Source of the DNA: Streptococcus sp. DD12 | Lineage (GTDB): Bacteria > Bacillota > Bacilli > Lactobacillales > Streptococcaceae | Length of the DNA: 64,000 bases | NCBI RefSeq assembly: GCF_001578885.1 | Contig: NZ_KQ969495.1 | Location: 180,028 to 244,027 of the forward strand | Direction: 5' to 3' | Part shown: positions 20,506 to 29,045 of the stretch, piece after piece | How positions within the stretch are numbered: the stretch's first letter is position 1 | Layout of the letters: each line of letters opens with the position of its first letter | Program-made: the position numbers and the translations under genes | The notes under the pieces: generated by a model | Told to the model about the DNA's origin: nothing | What the model saw: only the letters and a program-made list of their open reading frames with translations | Database searches by the model: none

Positions 20506-21960
20506 CTATTCGTTAAGACTGAGGGATTTCTTTTCCCGCCGAGCAATCCATGGCAAGATGAGCCCAAGAGCTAATAGAACCACAGGTGTGATAATATTGG
20601 TCAAGAAGGCAAACCACCATTCGGTTGGTTGGCTAGCCATGTCAACTTGTGGGAACATACCCAGAATGCAGGCAAAGGCTGTAAAACCAAATCCCCAAGC
20701 TCCGACAATGAAACCAAGTTTTTTATTTTTAACAAAGACGTATTCTGCATTTTTGTATTTGTCCCATTCGCGGTACAAGAGGAAGAAAGCCACAAACACC
20801 CAGAGGTAGGACATTGGAAGAACAATGGCATTCAAGTTGGTCAGCCAGTGAACGATACCATCGATTTCTTTCAGACCAAGTAAAGGCAGGGCAATCAGAA
20901 TTGACACCAGAACCCCTGTTAGCAAGTAACCATTGACCAGAGTGCCTTTTTTACTGCGTTTGCGAAGCCAGCTTGGGATAAATTCTTCATTTTCACTACC
21001 CAAGAAAAGTTGCATATGGGTATCCACATTGAGGGCTAAAACAGAAGCTTGCCCGATAAATTGGGTTACTGCATAAATGAAAACTAAACTACGGCCCACA
21101 TGCCAATGTTGTCCCAAAACATCAAAGGCTTGGTAGGCACCATTTCGCATCAAGTCAGCAGGAATATGGTTGCTGTCAAAAAGCATGGCCATACCAAAGG
21201 ACCCAAAGATGGCACAGATACCAACCATGACCACCATGGCAATCATCCCTTTTGGAAACTCCTTGGCTGGGTTTTTGACTTGATTGACATAAGGCGACAT
21301 GGTTTCAGCCCCACCGACAGAGAAGACCAGTAAGGCAATCATGGTGAAGTAGGTGAAATCGAACTTAGGAATGTAGGTGGACACTTGGTCCATGTGTGGG
21401 GTTGCCAATTGCAAGTCAGGCTTGATGGCAGGAAGGGCCACGGCAAGCAAGATAAAGAGCAAGGACATGACCAGCATGGATGCACCGGCCAGGGTTCCCA
21501 AGTATTTGAGAGCTTTTAATCCCTTGGTGGAAAGATAAAGCAGGAACAAGAAGGCAAAGAGTTCAAGTCCAACCAAGGCAGGTGTTGCCAATGAACTCAA
21601 AAAGTCTCCGTTTCCCTGAACAACCCAACCGAGGGCAATGAGGATAACTTGAGCTTTTTGGGCCAAATAAGGAATTTGCGTCACCCAGAAGGTCCAAGCC
21701 GCAAAGAAGGCTAAGCGTTTGGTAGAGGTCCTAGAAATCCATTCCGTTACCCCGCCTTCGTGTTGCTTGAAGGTGGCTCCTAATTGGCCAACGATTAAAG
21801 CATATGGGATCAGGTAGATGACCAAAATAATGACCCAAGACGTCACAACACTAATTCCCTGTTGGGAGTAGTTGTTGACGACGTTACCAAGTCCCCAAAC
21901 CAAGTTAAAGGCAATCAGCGCAATGGTTACCCATTTTAGCTGTTTATCATTCTTTTCCAT
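20506..21960 (-). CDS. yjeM: Amino acid permease, APC superfamily, YjeM / glutamate-GABA antiporter-like
   Basis: 484 aa with about twelve membrane segments. The N-terminal stretch NLVWGLGNVVNNYSQQGISV and the FTYFTMIALLVFSVGGAE helix match the YjeM branch of the glutamate/GABA antiporter family. The real substrate is not known. No decarboxylase gene is adjacent, so an acid-resistance role is not supported by context. The start has AGGAGG at good spacing. Upstream there is a weak cre-like stretch (12 of 14) that I do not count. Confidence 0.82.
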   Translation of the reverse strand: MEKNDKQLKWVTIALIAFNLVWGLGNVVNNYSQQGISVVTSWVIILVIYLIPYALIVGQLGATFKQHEGGVTEWISRTSTKRLAFFAAWTFWVTQIPYLAQKAQVILIALGWVVQGNGDFLSSLATPALVGLELFAFLFLLYLSTKGLKALKYLGTLAGASMLVMSLLFILLAVALPAIKPDLQLATPHMDQVSTYIPKFDFTYFTMIALLVFSVGGAETMSPYVNQVKNPAKEFPKGMIAMVVMVGICAIFGSFGMAMLFDSNHIPADLMRNGAYQAFDVLGQHWHVGRSLVFIYAVTQFIGQASVLALNVDTHMQLFLGSENEEFIPSWLRKRSKKGTLVNGYLLTGVLVSILIALPLLGLKEIDGIVHWLTNLNAIVLPMSYLWVFVAFFLLYREWDKYKNAEYVFVKNKKLGFIVGAWGFGFTAFACILGMFPQVDMASQPTEWWFAFLTNIITPVVLLALGLILPWIARREKKSLSLNE

Positions 21961-22155
21961 AAAATCACCTCCTGAAACAAGGAAAAGAAATTTTTCGCCT
22001 TAATCATAACAAATTAACCGGAAAAAGGGAAGCGATTTCACGCAAAAAATAAAACATTTTTAAACAAAACAGGTTGACATTCGCTAGCAGCCCTCCCCAG
22101 CTTATTTTTCTTCTTATTCATTTTTTATTAGGCTCAAAAATGGTACAATACTAGC

Positions 22156-23283
22156 ATGACACAACCGACTTCATGTTATGTACACATTCCTTTTTGCACG
22201 CAAATTTGCTATTACTGTGATTTTTCCAAGGTCTTTATTCAAAACCAGCCTGTTGATGCCTATATTGACGCTTTGATTGAAGAATTTCGCCGGGAAAAGA
22301 TAAGCAAACTCAAAACCCTATATATTGGTGGAGGGACACCGACAGCTTTGTCTGCCCAACAATTGGAACGTCTGCTGGACGCCTTGTGTCGCGATTTGGA
22401 TGCTTCCTATTTGGAGGAATTGACGGTCGAGGCAAATCCAGGCGATTTAACAGCGGATAAAATTGCTGTCCTGCGAGACAGTCTGGTTAACCGGGTCTCC
22501 CTGGGCGTGCAGACTTTTAATGACAAGCATTTGCGTCAGATTGGACGTAGCCACAATGAGGCACAAATTTATAGCACCATTGACGGCTTGAAGTCAGCAG
22601 GTTTTCACAATATTTCCATTGACCTCATTTATGCCTTACCAGGCCAGACCATGGCGGATGTCACCGACAATGTAGCCAAGGCGCTGGCTTTAGATATCCC
22701 CCACATGAGCCTCTATAGTCTGATTTTGGAGCATCACACCGTTTTTATGAATCGCATGCGGCGTGGGAAACTCAATCTCCCCAATGAAGACAAAGAAGCT
22801 GAAATGTTTACTTATATCATTGAGGCTTTGGAAGAAGCAGGTTTTGAGCATTATGAGATTTCTAACTTTTCCAAACCAGGCTTTCAGAGCCAGCACAATC
22901 TGATGTATTGGGACAATGTGCCCTACTATGGTTTTGGTGCGGGTGCTTCTGGCTATCTGGACGGGGTTCGTTACCGCAATCGCGTTCCAATTCAGCATTA
23001 CTTAAAGGCTGTCGCAGCAGGTAATGCGCGTTTGACAGAAGAAGTACTCAGTCCTGAAGAAATGATGGAAGAAGAGCTGTTTTTAGGGCTTAGAAAAAAG
23101 GTTGGGATTAGCAAGCAAAGGTTTGAGACCAAGTTTGGCCTCTCGTTTGATGCACGTTATGGGGCCATTGTGGATAAACTCTGCCAAGAAGGCTTGCTAC
23201 AGGTTGAAAACGATAGGGTTCGCATGACCAAGCGAGGGCTTTTTCTTGGGGACACAGTAGCGGAACGTTTTATTTTGGAGTAA
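22156..23283 (+). CDS. hemW: Radical SAM heme chaperone HemW (coproporphyrinogen oxidase-like)
   Basis: The N-terminal HIPFCTQICYYCDF carries the radical SAM cysteines C14, C18 and C21, followed by the SAM motif YIGGGTPTAL. Length 375 aa. HemW proteins transfer heme and do not have coproporphyrinogen oxidase activity; a former annotation as hemN is common. A -10-like TACAAT at 22145-22150 lies only a few bases before ATG 22156, so the leader must be very short or the promoter further upstream. It starts a four-gene unit with gaps or overlaps of a few bases. Confidence 0.92.
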   Translation: MTQPTSCYVHIPFCTQICYYCDFSKVFIQNQPVDAYIDALIEEFRREKISKLKTLYIGGGTPTALSAQQLERLLDALCRDLDASYLEELTVEANPGDLTADKIAVLRDSLVNRVSLGVQTFNDKHLRQIGRSHNEAQIYSTIDGLKSAGFHNISIDLIYALPGQTMADVTDNVAKALALDIPHMSLYSLILEHHTVFMNRMRRGKLNLPNEDKEAEMFTYIIEALEEAGFEHYEISNFSKPGFQSQHNLMYWDNVPYYGFGAGASGYLDGVRYRNRVPIQHYLKAVAAGNARLTEEVLSPEEMMEEELFLGLRKKVGISKQRFETKFGLSFDARYGAIVDKLCQEGLLQVENDRVRMTKRGLFLGDTVAERFILE

Positions 23284-23286
23284 ACT

Positions 23287-24021
23287 ATGGGACATCAATT
23301 TTCAGTCGATTATCGTATTCCTTTTTATGAGGTAGATGATAGAGGTCAGGTTAAGTTACCGCATTTGCTCTCCTTTTGTTTAGATATGTCAGGATTGCAA
23401 TCGGCCTCTCTTGGATTAAGCGATCAAAAACTTTTCGATGAGAGAGGCTGGGTTTGGGTGGTTACGGATTATGATATGACCATTTCACGTTTGCCACGGT
23501 ATAATGAGACGGTTCGTGTGACCACTGAGGCTACAGCTTATAATAAGTTTTTCTGCTACCGTAACTTTTACATTAAGACGTTAACAGGTGAGGAGCTCTT
23601 GACCATTCAGACGATTTTTGTCTTGATAGATATGGAAAGCCGTAAGGTCCAACGCGTACCTGAGTCGCTCGTTGCGCCTTATGGCGCGCCTTTCACCAAA
23701 GAAATGTTGCGTGGCCCCAAATTCGCAGCCTTGCTAGAGGCGACGGAACGCCCCTATCACATTCGTTACTTTGATTTGGATATGAATGGGCATGTCAATA
23801 ACAGCAAGTACCTGGAGTGGATGTATGATGTCTTAGAAGCTGATTTTTTACGCCAGCAGGTTCCTGAGCGTATCCAACTCAAATATGTTAAAGAAGTGCA
23901 GGGGAATGGCGACATTTTATCGCGCTACCAGTACTCAGAGCAAGTAAGCCATCATGAAATTACAAGTGCAGGGACGATTTGTGCTCAGGCCAAGATAGAA
24001 TGGAGAAAAAATGACCTATAA
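23287..24021 (+). CDS. Acyl-ACP thioesterase (FatA/FatB-like)
   Basis: Double hot-dog fold thioesterase of 244 aa that releases fatty acids from acyl carrier protein. The second half carries [21 protein letters not shown], with the N and H residues that form the active site in this family. It begins 4 bases after hemW and overlaps the next gene by 11 bases. Confidence 0.88.
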   Translation: MGHQFSVDYRIPFYEVDDRGQVKLPHLLSFCLDMSGLQSASLGLSDQKLFDERGWVWVVTDYDMTISRLPRYNETVRVTTEATAYNKFFCYRNFYIKTLTGEELLTIQTIFVLIDMESRKVQRVPESLVAPYGAPFTKEMLRGPKFAALLEATERPYHIRYFDLDMNGHVNNSKYLEWMYDVLEADFLRQQVPERIQLKYVKEVQGNGDILSRYQYSEQVSHHEITSAGTICAQAKIEWRKNDL

Positions 24022-24781
24022 AGGCTATCTGATTGACTTAGATGGGACAATTTATCGTGGTAAGGAACGGATTCCAGCTGGTGAGCGTTTTATTAAACGT
24101 TTGCAAACGGCAGGGATTCCTTATCTCTTAGTGACCAATAACACCACCCGCACCCCTGAAACCGTGCAAGCAATGCTCGAAAATCAATTTCAAGTAGAGA
24201 CACCATTAGATAGCATTTATACGGCCACACTTGCAACCGTGGACTATATGAATGAACTGGGCTTGGAAAAAACGGTTTATGTCATTGGTGAGCATGGGCT
24301 TAAGGAAGCCATTGCATCAGCTGGCTATGTCTGGGATGAGGAACACCCAGCCTATGTGGTGGTTGGATTGGACACTCAATTGACCTATGAAAAAACAGTA
24401 TTGGCAACCCTAGCCATTCAAAAGGGAGCGGTTTTTATCGGTACCAATCCGGATCTCAATATCCCAACAGAGCGTGGGCTATTACCGGGTGCGGGTTCCC
24501 AGGTTAAGCTGATTGAAGCTGCGACTCGGGTGACGCCAACGGTTATCGGAAAACCAGAGCATGTGATTATGGACAAGGCCTTGGCACGTTTAGGTTTGCA
24601 AAAAGAGGAGGTTGTCATGGTCGGGGACAACTACCTGACAGACATTCGAGCAGGCATTGACAATGGGATTGATTCTTTGTTGGTGACAACGGGTTTTACC
24701 AAAGCAGAAGAAGTCCCTCAACTTCCGATTGCGCCCACTCACGTGGTGGCTAGCTTAGATGAGTGGTCTTTAGATGATTAA
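24011..24781 (+). CDS. nagD: HAD-IIA phosphatase, NagD-like
   Basis: HAD hydrolase of 256 aa. Motif [10 protein letters not shown] has catalytic D9 and D11; motif [11 protein letters not shown]; the C-terminal motif [14 protein letters not shown] binds magnesium. The TIGR01457-type members are sugar phosphatases of unsettled substrate. It overlaps both neighbours, so the four proteins are probably translated together. Confidence 0.9.
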   Translation: MTYKGYLIDLDGTIYRGKERIPAGERFIKRLQTAGIPYLLVTNNTTRTPETVQAMLENQFQVETPLDSIYTATLATVDYMNELGLEKTVYVIGEHGLKEAIASAGYVWDEEHPAYVVVGLDTQLTYEKTVLATLAIQKGAVFIGTNPDLNIPTERGLLPGAGSQVKLIEAATRVTPTVIGKPEHVIMDKALARLGLQKEEVVMVGDNYLTDIRAGIDNGIDSLLVTTGFTKAEEVPQLPIAPTHVVASLDEWSLDD

Positions 24782-25448
24782 GTGGCGTCTCCAGTGGGCC
24801 AGTCTTTACCTTTGGCTCTTATCACTTGCAATTTTTATGACAATCATCCTAGCCTGGGGCATCTATCCTTTAGAAATTCGCTGGCAGGCTTTAGAAAAGA
24901 CGGTCTATCTTTCAGGACGCACCATTGCCTATAATTTCAACCGGCTCATGGCCTACCTAACCTTGCCTTGGGTAACCACTTTTGATTTGCCAGCCTTTTC
25001 ATCCTCAGCCAGTGGTCGCCATCATTTTTTAGTGGTCAAGTGGCTATTTCACCTGGTAGAGGCTCTGGTTTTCTTATTGGCCTACCCAGCCTGTCGTTTT
25101 TTGGGTCAAGTTATGAAGCACAGGGCTTTGGCTTTATTTAAAAGACCACTTGTGCTAGCAATCACCTTGCCTATCGTGCTAGCGATCGGGGCCGTCTTGA
25201 TTGGATTTGACCAGTTCTTTACGCTTTTTCATCAATTATTATTTGTTGGAGATGATAGCTGGCTCTTTGATCCTTTAAAAGATCCGGTCATTCTAATTTT
25301 ACCCGAAGATTATTTTTTACATGCCTTTGTCTTATTCTTTGGGCTATACGAATCGCTGTTTTTGTGTTTATATGTGATAGCCCTATGTCAGAATGGTCAC
25401 AGGGATGACACAAAAGCGCCTAAAATGACAAAATATGAAAAAAGATGA
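24774..25448 (+). CDS. TIGR01906 family integral membrane protein
   Basis: 224 aa with about four hydrophobic helices; of unknown function, regularly found behind a NagD-type gene in streptococci. The motif [12 protein letters not shown] and [16 protein letters not shown] are in the extracytoplasmic or loop part before helix 2. The gene overlaps nagD by 8 bases and ends inside the following terminator. Confidence 0.8.
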   Translation: MIKWRLQWASLYLWLLSLAIFMTIILAWGIYPLEIRWQALEKTVYLSGRTIAYNFNRLMAYLTLPWVTTFDLPAFSSSASGRHHFLVVKWLFHLVEALVFLLAYPACRFLGQVMKHRALALFKRPLVLAITLPIVLAIGAVLIGFDQFFTLFHQLLFVGDDSWLFDPLKDPVILILPEDYFLHAFVLFFGLYESLFLCLYVIALCQNGHRDDTKAPKMTKYEKR

Positions 25449-25467
25449 GACAACTCATCTTTTTTTG
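25441..25467 (+). terminator. Terminator of the hemW unit
   Basis: AAAAGATGAG and CTCATCTTTT around ACAA, followed by T residues; it overlaps the last codons of the membrane protein gene. Confidence 0.88.
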
Positions 25468-25486
25468 TTGCATTTATTCTTTAACT

Positions 25487-25543
25487 GTACCAAAACTGTA
25501 AAATCAAGACATATATATCCGTTGTAAAATAGGAAATGTAAAG
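25487..25543 (+). promoter_or_regulatory. VicR-like direct repeats upstream of the GbpC-like gene
   Basis: TGTACC-AAAAC-TGTAAA at 25487-25503 fits the VicR/WalR pattern TGTWAH-N5-TGTWAH with one mismatch. Two further TGTAAA half-sites lie at 25524-25529 and 25538-25543. TAAAAT at 25526-25531 could be the -10. Confidence 0.45.
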
Positions 25544-25565
25544 GAAAATTTAAGGAGTAAATGCC

Positions 25566-28499
25566 ATGAGATCTGAAAAAAGCTATTGGCTGAACCGAAA
25601 GGCACATTTCTCTCTGCGTAAGTCAAAAACGGCTGCCGGAGTTGCTTCTGTGCTGTTAGGTATCAGCTTTTTGGCTGGTCCCCTTGTCTCAGCTGACCAA
25701 GTAGACAGTAGCCAAGCCAGCTCGCAAACAGCTGTCAGCTCATCTGAAGTTCCCTCAACGACTTCAGATAATAGCGCAACAGTTGCTAGCCAAACTGATG
25801 TTAACCTAGTCCCAACAGACACGCAAACCAGCGAAAACGGGGTAACACAAACGACCCAGACAGTCCAGACACCTGACCTCACCGCAGCGGTTGAAGAGGC
25901 AAAAGCCACTGGATTGACGGTCAATCAAGACGCTGCACAAGTTAAAGATACCCTTGACCAAGCGGTAGCTGACAATGCCCAACAAGCTAAGGACATCGCC
26001 GCCAAGACTGCCCAATATAAAGAAGATAAAGACGGCTACGACCAAGATGTCGCTTGGTATAATGAAGAAAAAGCTAAAAGTGATGCCCGAACAGCTGCCT
26101 ATAATCAACGGGTAGCAGACCTTCAAAATGGGGATAGCCAACTTGTTCAAGACACGGTCAAAGCCTTGGTGCAAGGGCAAGAATCACAAGCTCAAGTTAA
26201 CCTGACAGGTGTTAAAAATTACATCACTGAGGACGCCGTCAAACGTCTCGGTAAGGATGGCATCCTGGGACAATATGCGACTGAACAATTGACCGCCGCA
26301 GATTTGACGACTAGCAACCCTTATTCATCTGGTGACAACCATTGGATTCTCATGCAAGTAGGGGATAAGGTGACAGCGACTTATACCAATTTGGCAGCAG
26401 CCAAAGAAGGACAAGTCAGCTTGGGGCGCCTGGTTTACACTTACACCTTATTGTCCTCTAGTAATAAGGCGGGTTCTGCCATTGTTTCCATCAGCAATGA
26501 CCCAACCGTTACAGCAACCATGGGAGCTGAAACAGATAGCTCTGACAAAGCGCTATCTATGGGAGTTGACCTGTCATTTTTTGACACCAAGGGGAATGTC
26601 ATTGACTTAAATGATGGGTATGTTATACTAAGTGTATCATCTCTGAACCACTGGAATGGTCTAGCTAATGTTTCTGCCACAGACTACCCAGAAGCTATTG
26701 AACTAGTCGCAAATGACGACCAAGGAAATCCTCTATCCATCGGTTGGGGACCTTACGATAATAATGACGGGTACCCTGCTATGAAAGATGGCCGACCTGA
26801 AACACGTCAGTTGGCCATGGGGGATTACTTTAAATTATTTGGTGTAACAGTTTCTGCAGAAAACCCTGTCAAGATTATTTTGCCAGATGGTAGTGTCACC
26901 GATGCGACTCAAGTAACGGCAGGTGGTCGTTACAGCCAAGAAAATGGACACGCTTTGGTGGCAGCGAGTGATCAGGCCCTTCAGTCTTATAATGGTCAGA
27001 GTGATGTCATCGGAACCTATAATTTAGATCCGGTGACTGGTGTGGTGACATATACACCGGCAGTGCGTTATGACGCATCCAACCATATTGAAAAGGTCAT
27101 TGTTGGTGATAAAGATACAGTTGCAACCTTACCTGGTTCCTCAATCGGATACCATGATGGTGCTTTGTATGCTGAAAATGACAATGAATACGTGGCTAAG
27201 GGAGCAACTTACAATGCCTCTCAAACAGATTCAGATAGTCAAGCTTGGGATAGCCCAAGTTCACCTGTAAAAGCTTATGGTTCTGCGGGATTGGTCTTAC
27301 ATAATGGTCACCTCACCTTCACTGCTAGCGGAAATACACCTGGTGTCAATACTGTTTATTGGTTTGCGACGAATGCAGCGGTTATGGCATTAACCAAACC
27401 AACACCAGCTCCGCCTGCACCTACAGCACCGGAGGTACCAACCATTTCTTATCACGACAACCAAATCATTCAAAATGCTGATAATATCACCGCAACGGTA
27501 CACTACACAGGTGCCGGTGACCTGACACCAAAAGACAATGTCCAAGAGACGAATTTTAGTGGTCAAACAGGAAACGACGCGGTAACGATTTGGAGCCAAA
27601 ATTCACATACGTTTATCCCGATTGCAACACCGATTGTTCCTGGCTACTATGCCAGCGCTACGACAAACCCAAATCAGGACCCATCCATTGTTCCTTCTGT
27701 GACGGTAGCGGTTGGTGACCCTGATTTGCTGACGACAATCACTTACAGTAAGCTGGGTCAATTGATTCCAGTTGATCAAGATGGCAATCGGATTCCGGGT
27801 CATGATGCGCAGACCTATCCAAATGATCCAACAGATCCAACCAAGATTGATGATGTCATCATTCCAAATATCCCTGGTTTGACGCCATATATTGATGGGC
27901 AAAAGGTAACGCCTGGCACTGTTTACACACCTAAGTACATCGGAGCAGATACTCTGGTAGTCTACAAAAACGACCACCAAGAAGCAACGGTTACTTTCCG
28001 TGACGACAGTACTGGACAACAACTTGGAAGTGTGATCACACTGGTCGGTCAATCCGGTCAAGCAATTGATTTCTCTTCTGCAAACCAACGCCTGTTAGAT
28101 TATCTGGCAAATGGCTACGATTTGGTCCCTAACCAAATCGACCTCGATGGTCTGCAATTGCGCGAGACAGCTTATGACCAAGATCCTGGGCATCGGCAGG
28201 ACTTTATTGTTCGCTTGATTAAAGAAGCGGCGCCAGAAGTTACTCCGAGTCATGATGCTGTCGCAGAAAAAGAAGAAGTCATTGATCAAACTAACCAAAA
28301 ACCTGTTGTGCCACAAGCGCAGGCTGTGACACCACAGGCTCCGGCAACTGAACAGCAAGGAGCAACCCTGCCTCAAACAGGTGACCAAGAATCAGCTGTG
28401 AAAACTTCCTTTATCGGTAGCATTCTCATGGCCATGGCTGGTTTGATGGGAATCAAACTCATCCGAGGTCGCCACGGTCGCGGACAAGACGATAACTAA
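25566..28499 (+). CDS. GbpC/Dbl-like glucan-binding surface protein, LPXTG wall-anchored
   Basis: 977 aa adhesin that likely binds dextran-type glucan and supports sucrose-dependent aggregation. Order of parts: YSIRK-type signal (FSLRKSKTAAGVASVLLG, cleavage near VSA at 42-44), Ser/Thr-rich segment to about 95, a helical stretch with AxxxY heptads resembling the antigen I/II A region (95-190), the GbpC/Spa lectin domain (about 208-600), a Pro-rich link, two MucBP-like segments (about 725-890, with HDAQTYPNDPTDPTKIDDV), and a sorting signal LPQTG at 935-939 followed by a membrane helix and RGRHGRG tail. S. mutans GbpC is shorter; the MucBP part makes this closer to the Dbl-type lectins. Ribosome site AAGGAG. 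Confidence 0.85.
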   Translation: MRSEKSYWLNRKAHFSLRKSKTAAGVASVLLGISFLAGPLVSADQVDSSQASSQTAVSSSEVPSTTSDNSATVASQTDVNLVPTDTQTSENGVTQTTQTVQTPDLTAAVEEAKATGLTVNQDAAQVKDTLDQAVADNAQQAKDIAAKTAQYKEDKDGYDQDVAWYNEEKAKSDARTAAYNQRVADLQNGDSQLVQDTVKALVQGQESQAQVNLTGVKNYITEDAVKRLGKDGILGQYATEQLTAADLTTSNPYSSGDNHWILMQVGDKVTATYTNLAAAKEGQVSLGRLVYTYTLLSSSNKAGSAIVSISNDPTVTATMGAETDSSDKALSMGVDLSFFDTKGNVIDLNDGYVILSVSSLNHWNGLANVSATDYPEAIELVANDDQGNPLSIGWGPYDNNDGYPAMKDGRPETRQLAMGDYFKLFGVTVSAENPVKIILPDGSVTDATQVTAGGRYSQENGHALVAASDQALQSYNGQSDVIGTYNLDPVTGVVTYTPAVRYDASNHIEKVIVGDKDTVATLPGSSIGYHDGALYAENDNEYVAKGATYNASQTDSDSQAWDSPSSPVKAYGSAGLVLHNGHLTFTASGNTPGVNTVYWFATNAAVMALTKPTPAPPAPTAPEVPTISYHDNQIIQNADNITATVHYTGAGDLTPKDNVQETNFSGQTGNDAVTIWSQNSHTFIPIATPIVPGYYASATTNPNQDPSIVPSVTVAVGDPDLLTTITYSKLGQLIPVDQDGNRIPGHDAQTYPNDPTDPTKIDDVIIPNIPGLTPYIDGQKVTPGTVYTPKYIGADTLVVYKNDHQEATVTFRDDSTGQQLGSVITLVGQSGQAIDFSSANQRLLDYLANGYDLVPNQIDLDGLQLRETAYDQDPGHRQDFIVRLIKEAAPEVTPSHDAVAEKEEVIDQTNQKPVVPQAQAVTPQAPATEQQGATLPQTGDQESAVKTSFIGSILMAMAGLMGIKLIRGRHGRGQDDN

Positions 28500-28540
28500 A
28501 ACGAGCCAATAGTTGCTAGGAAATGATTTACCTTATGTTT

Positions 28541-28567
28541 TCGACATACTTTTAAAGGTTATGTCGA
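28541..28567. repeat. Hairpin 1 downstream of the GbpC-like gene
   Basis: TCGACATA (28541-28548) is complementary to TATGTCGA (28560-28567). No T run follows, so it is not a terminator by itself; it may protect the mRNA 3' end. Confidence 0.5.
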
Positions 28568-28571
28568 ACAG

Positions 28572-28593
28572 GGAACTTGATAGGACAAGTTCC
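28572..28593. repeat. Hairpin 2 downstream of the GbpC-like gene
   Basis: GGAACTTG pairs with CAAGTTCC around ATAGGA. It lies between hairpin 1 and the terminator. Confidence 0.5.
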
Positions 28594-28597
28594 TACG

Positions 28598-28628
28598 AAA
28601 AGAGACTGAGTGAACTCAGTCTCTTTTT
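28598..28628 (+). terminator. Terminator of the GbpC-like gene
   Basis: GAGACTGAGT (28602-28611) and ACTCAGTCTC (28614-28623) with a following T run. Confidence 0.88.
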
Positions 28629-28822
28629 TGTGCAGTTAGTAGAAGTCTCAGCAAAAAAGAAGAAGTGAAAGAGTTATTAGATATGTAATATATTTCAAAA
28701 GTAAAGGAACTTTATTCCTTAGTCGGCTCTAGCGACTCATAAATAGTTAATAATTAAACTAAAATGTCAAAAAATAGTCTTTTTCTTCGTTAATATCCGA
28801 TGAAATATTACATGATAAAAAC

Positions 28823-28858
28823 GTAAATGACATAAGAAAGCTTAAGGGTGTCATTTAC
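28823..28858. repeat. Perfect 10-bp inverted repeat upstream of gtf
   Basis: GTAAATGACA (28823-28832) and TGTCATTTAC (28849-28858), 16 bases apart. It overlaps the VicR-like box by a few bases. It could be an operator or an RNA hairpin. Confidence 0.5.
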
Positions 28859-28870
28859 ATGACAATTACA
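28854..28870 (-). promoter_or_regulatory. VicR/WalR-like box upstream of gtf
   Basis: On the minus strand the bases read TGTAAT-TGTCA-TGTAAA, an exact match to TGTWAH-N5-TGTWAH. VicR is known to control gtf genes in S. mutans. The box is about 130 bases upstream of the likely -10. Confidence 0.5.
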
Positions 28871-29045
28871 TTTCAACAACATCATAAAAGGGTCGAAAAA
28901 CGGCCTTTTATGTCTTTTTTAAGGAAAATGACATCCTTAAATGTAACTAAAAAAACACACAACCGTCTTTGAAACGTTCTTATTCTAGTCGTGACTCCGT
29001 GATAAAATAGTTTTGTAACAAAAATGCTTACCAGGGAGGTTTGTA

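Larger units (their letters stand above)
28500..29045. other. Intergenic region between the GbpC-like gene and glucansucrase gene
   Basis: About 545 A/T-rich bases: three hairpins in a row (28541-28627), a stretch without recognisable signals (about 28640-28820), an inverted repeat (28823-28858), a VicR-like box (28854-28870), further hairpin sequence with GGTCGAAAAACGGCC (about 28900), and the putative -10 of gtf near 29001-29009. No ORF of note. Confidence 0.6.

Noticed and set aside
22021..22060. cre site upstream of the YjeM-type permease
   Set aside because: Only 12 of 14 positions fit and the mismatches are in the conserved right half.
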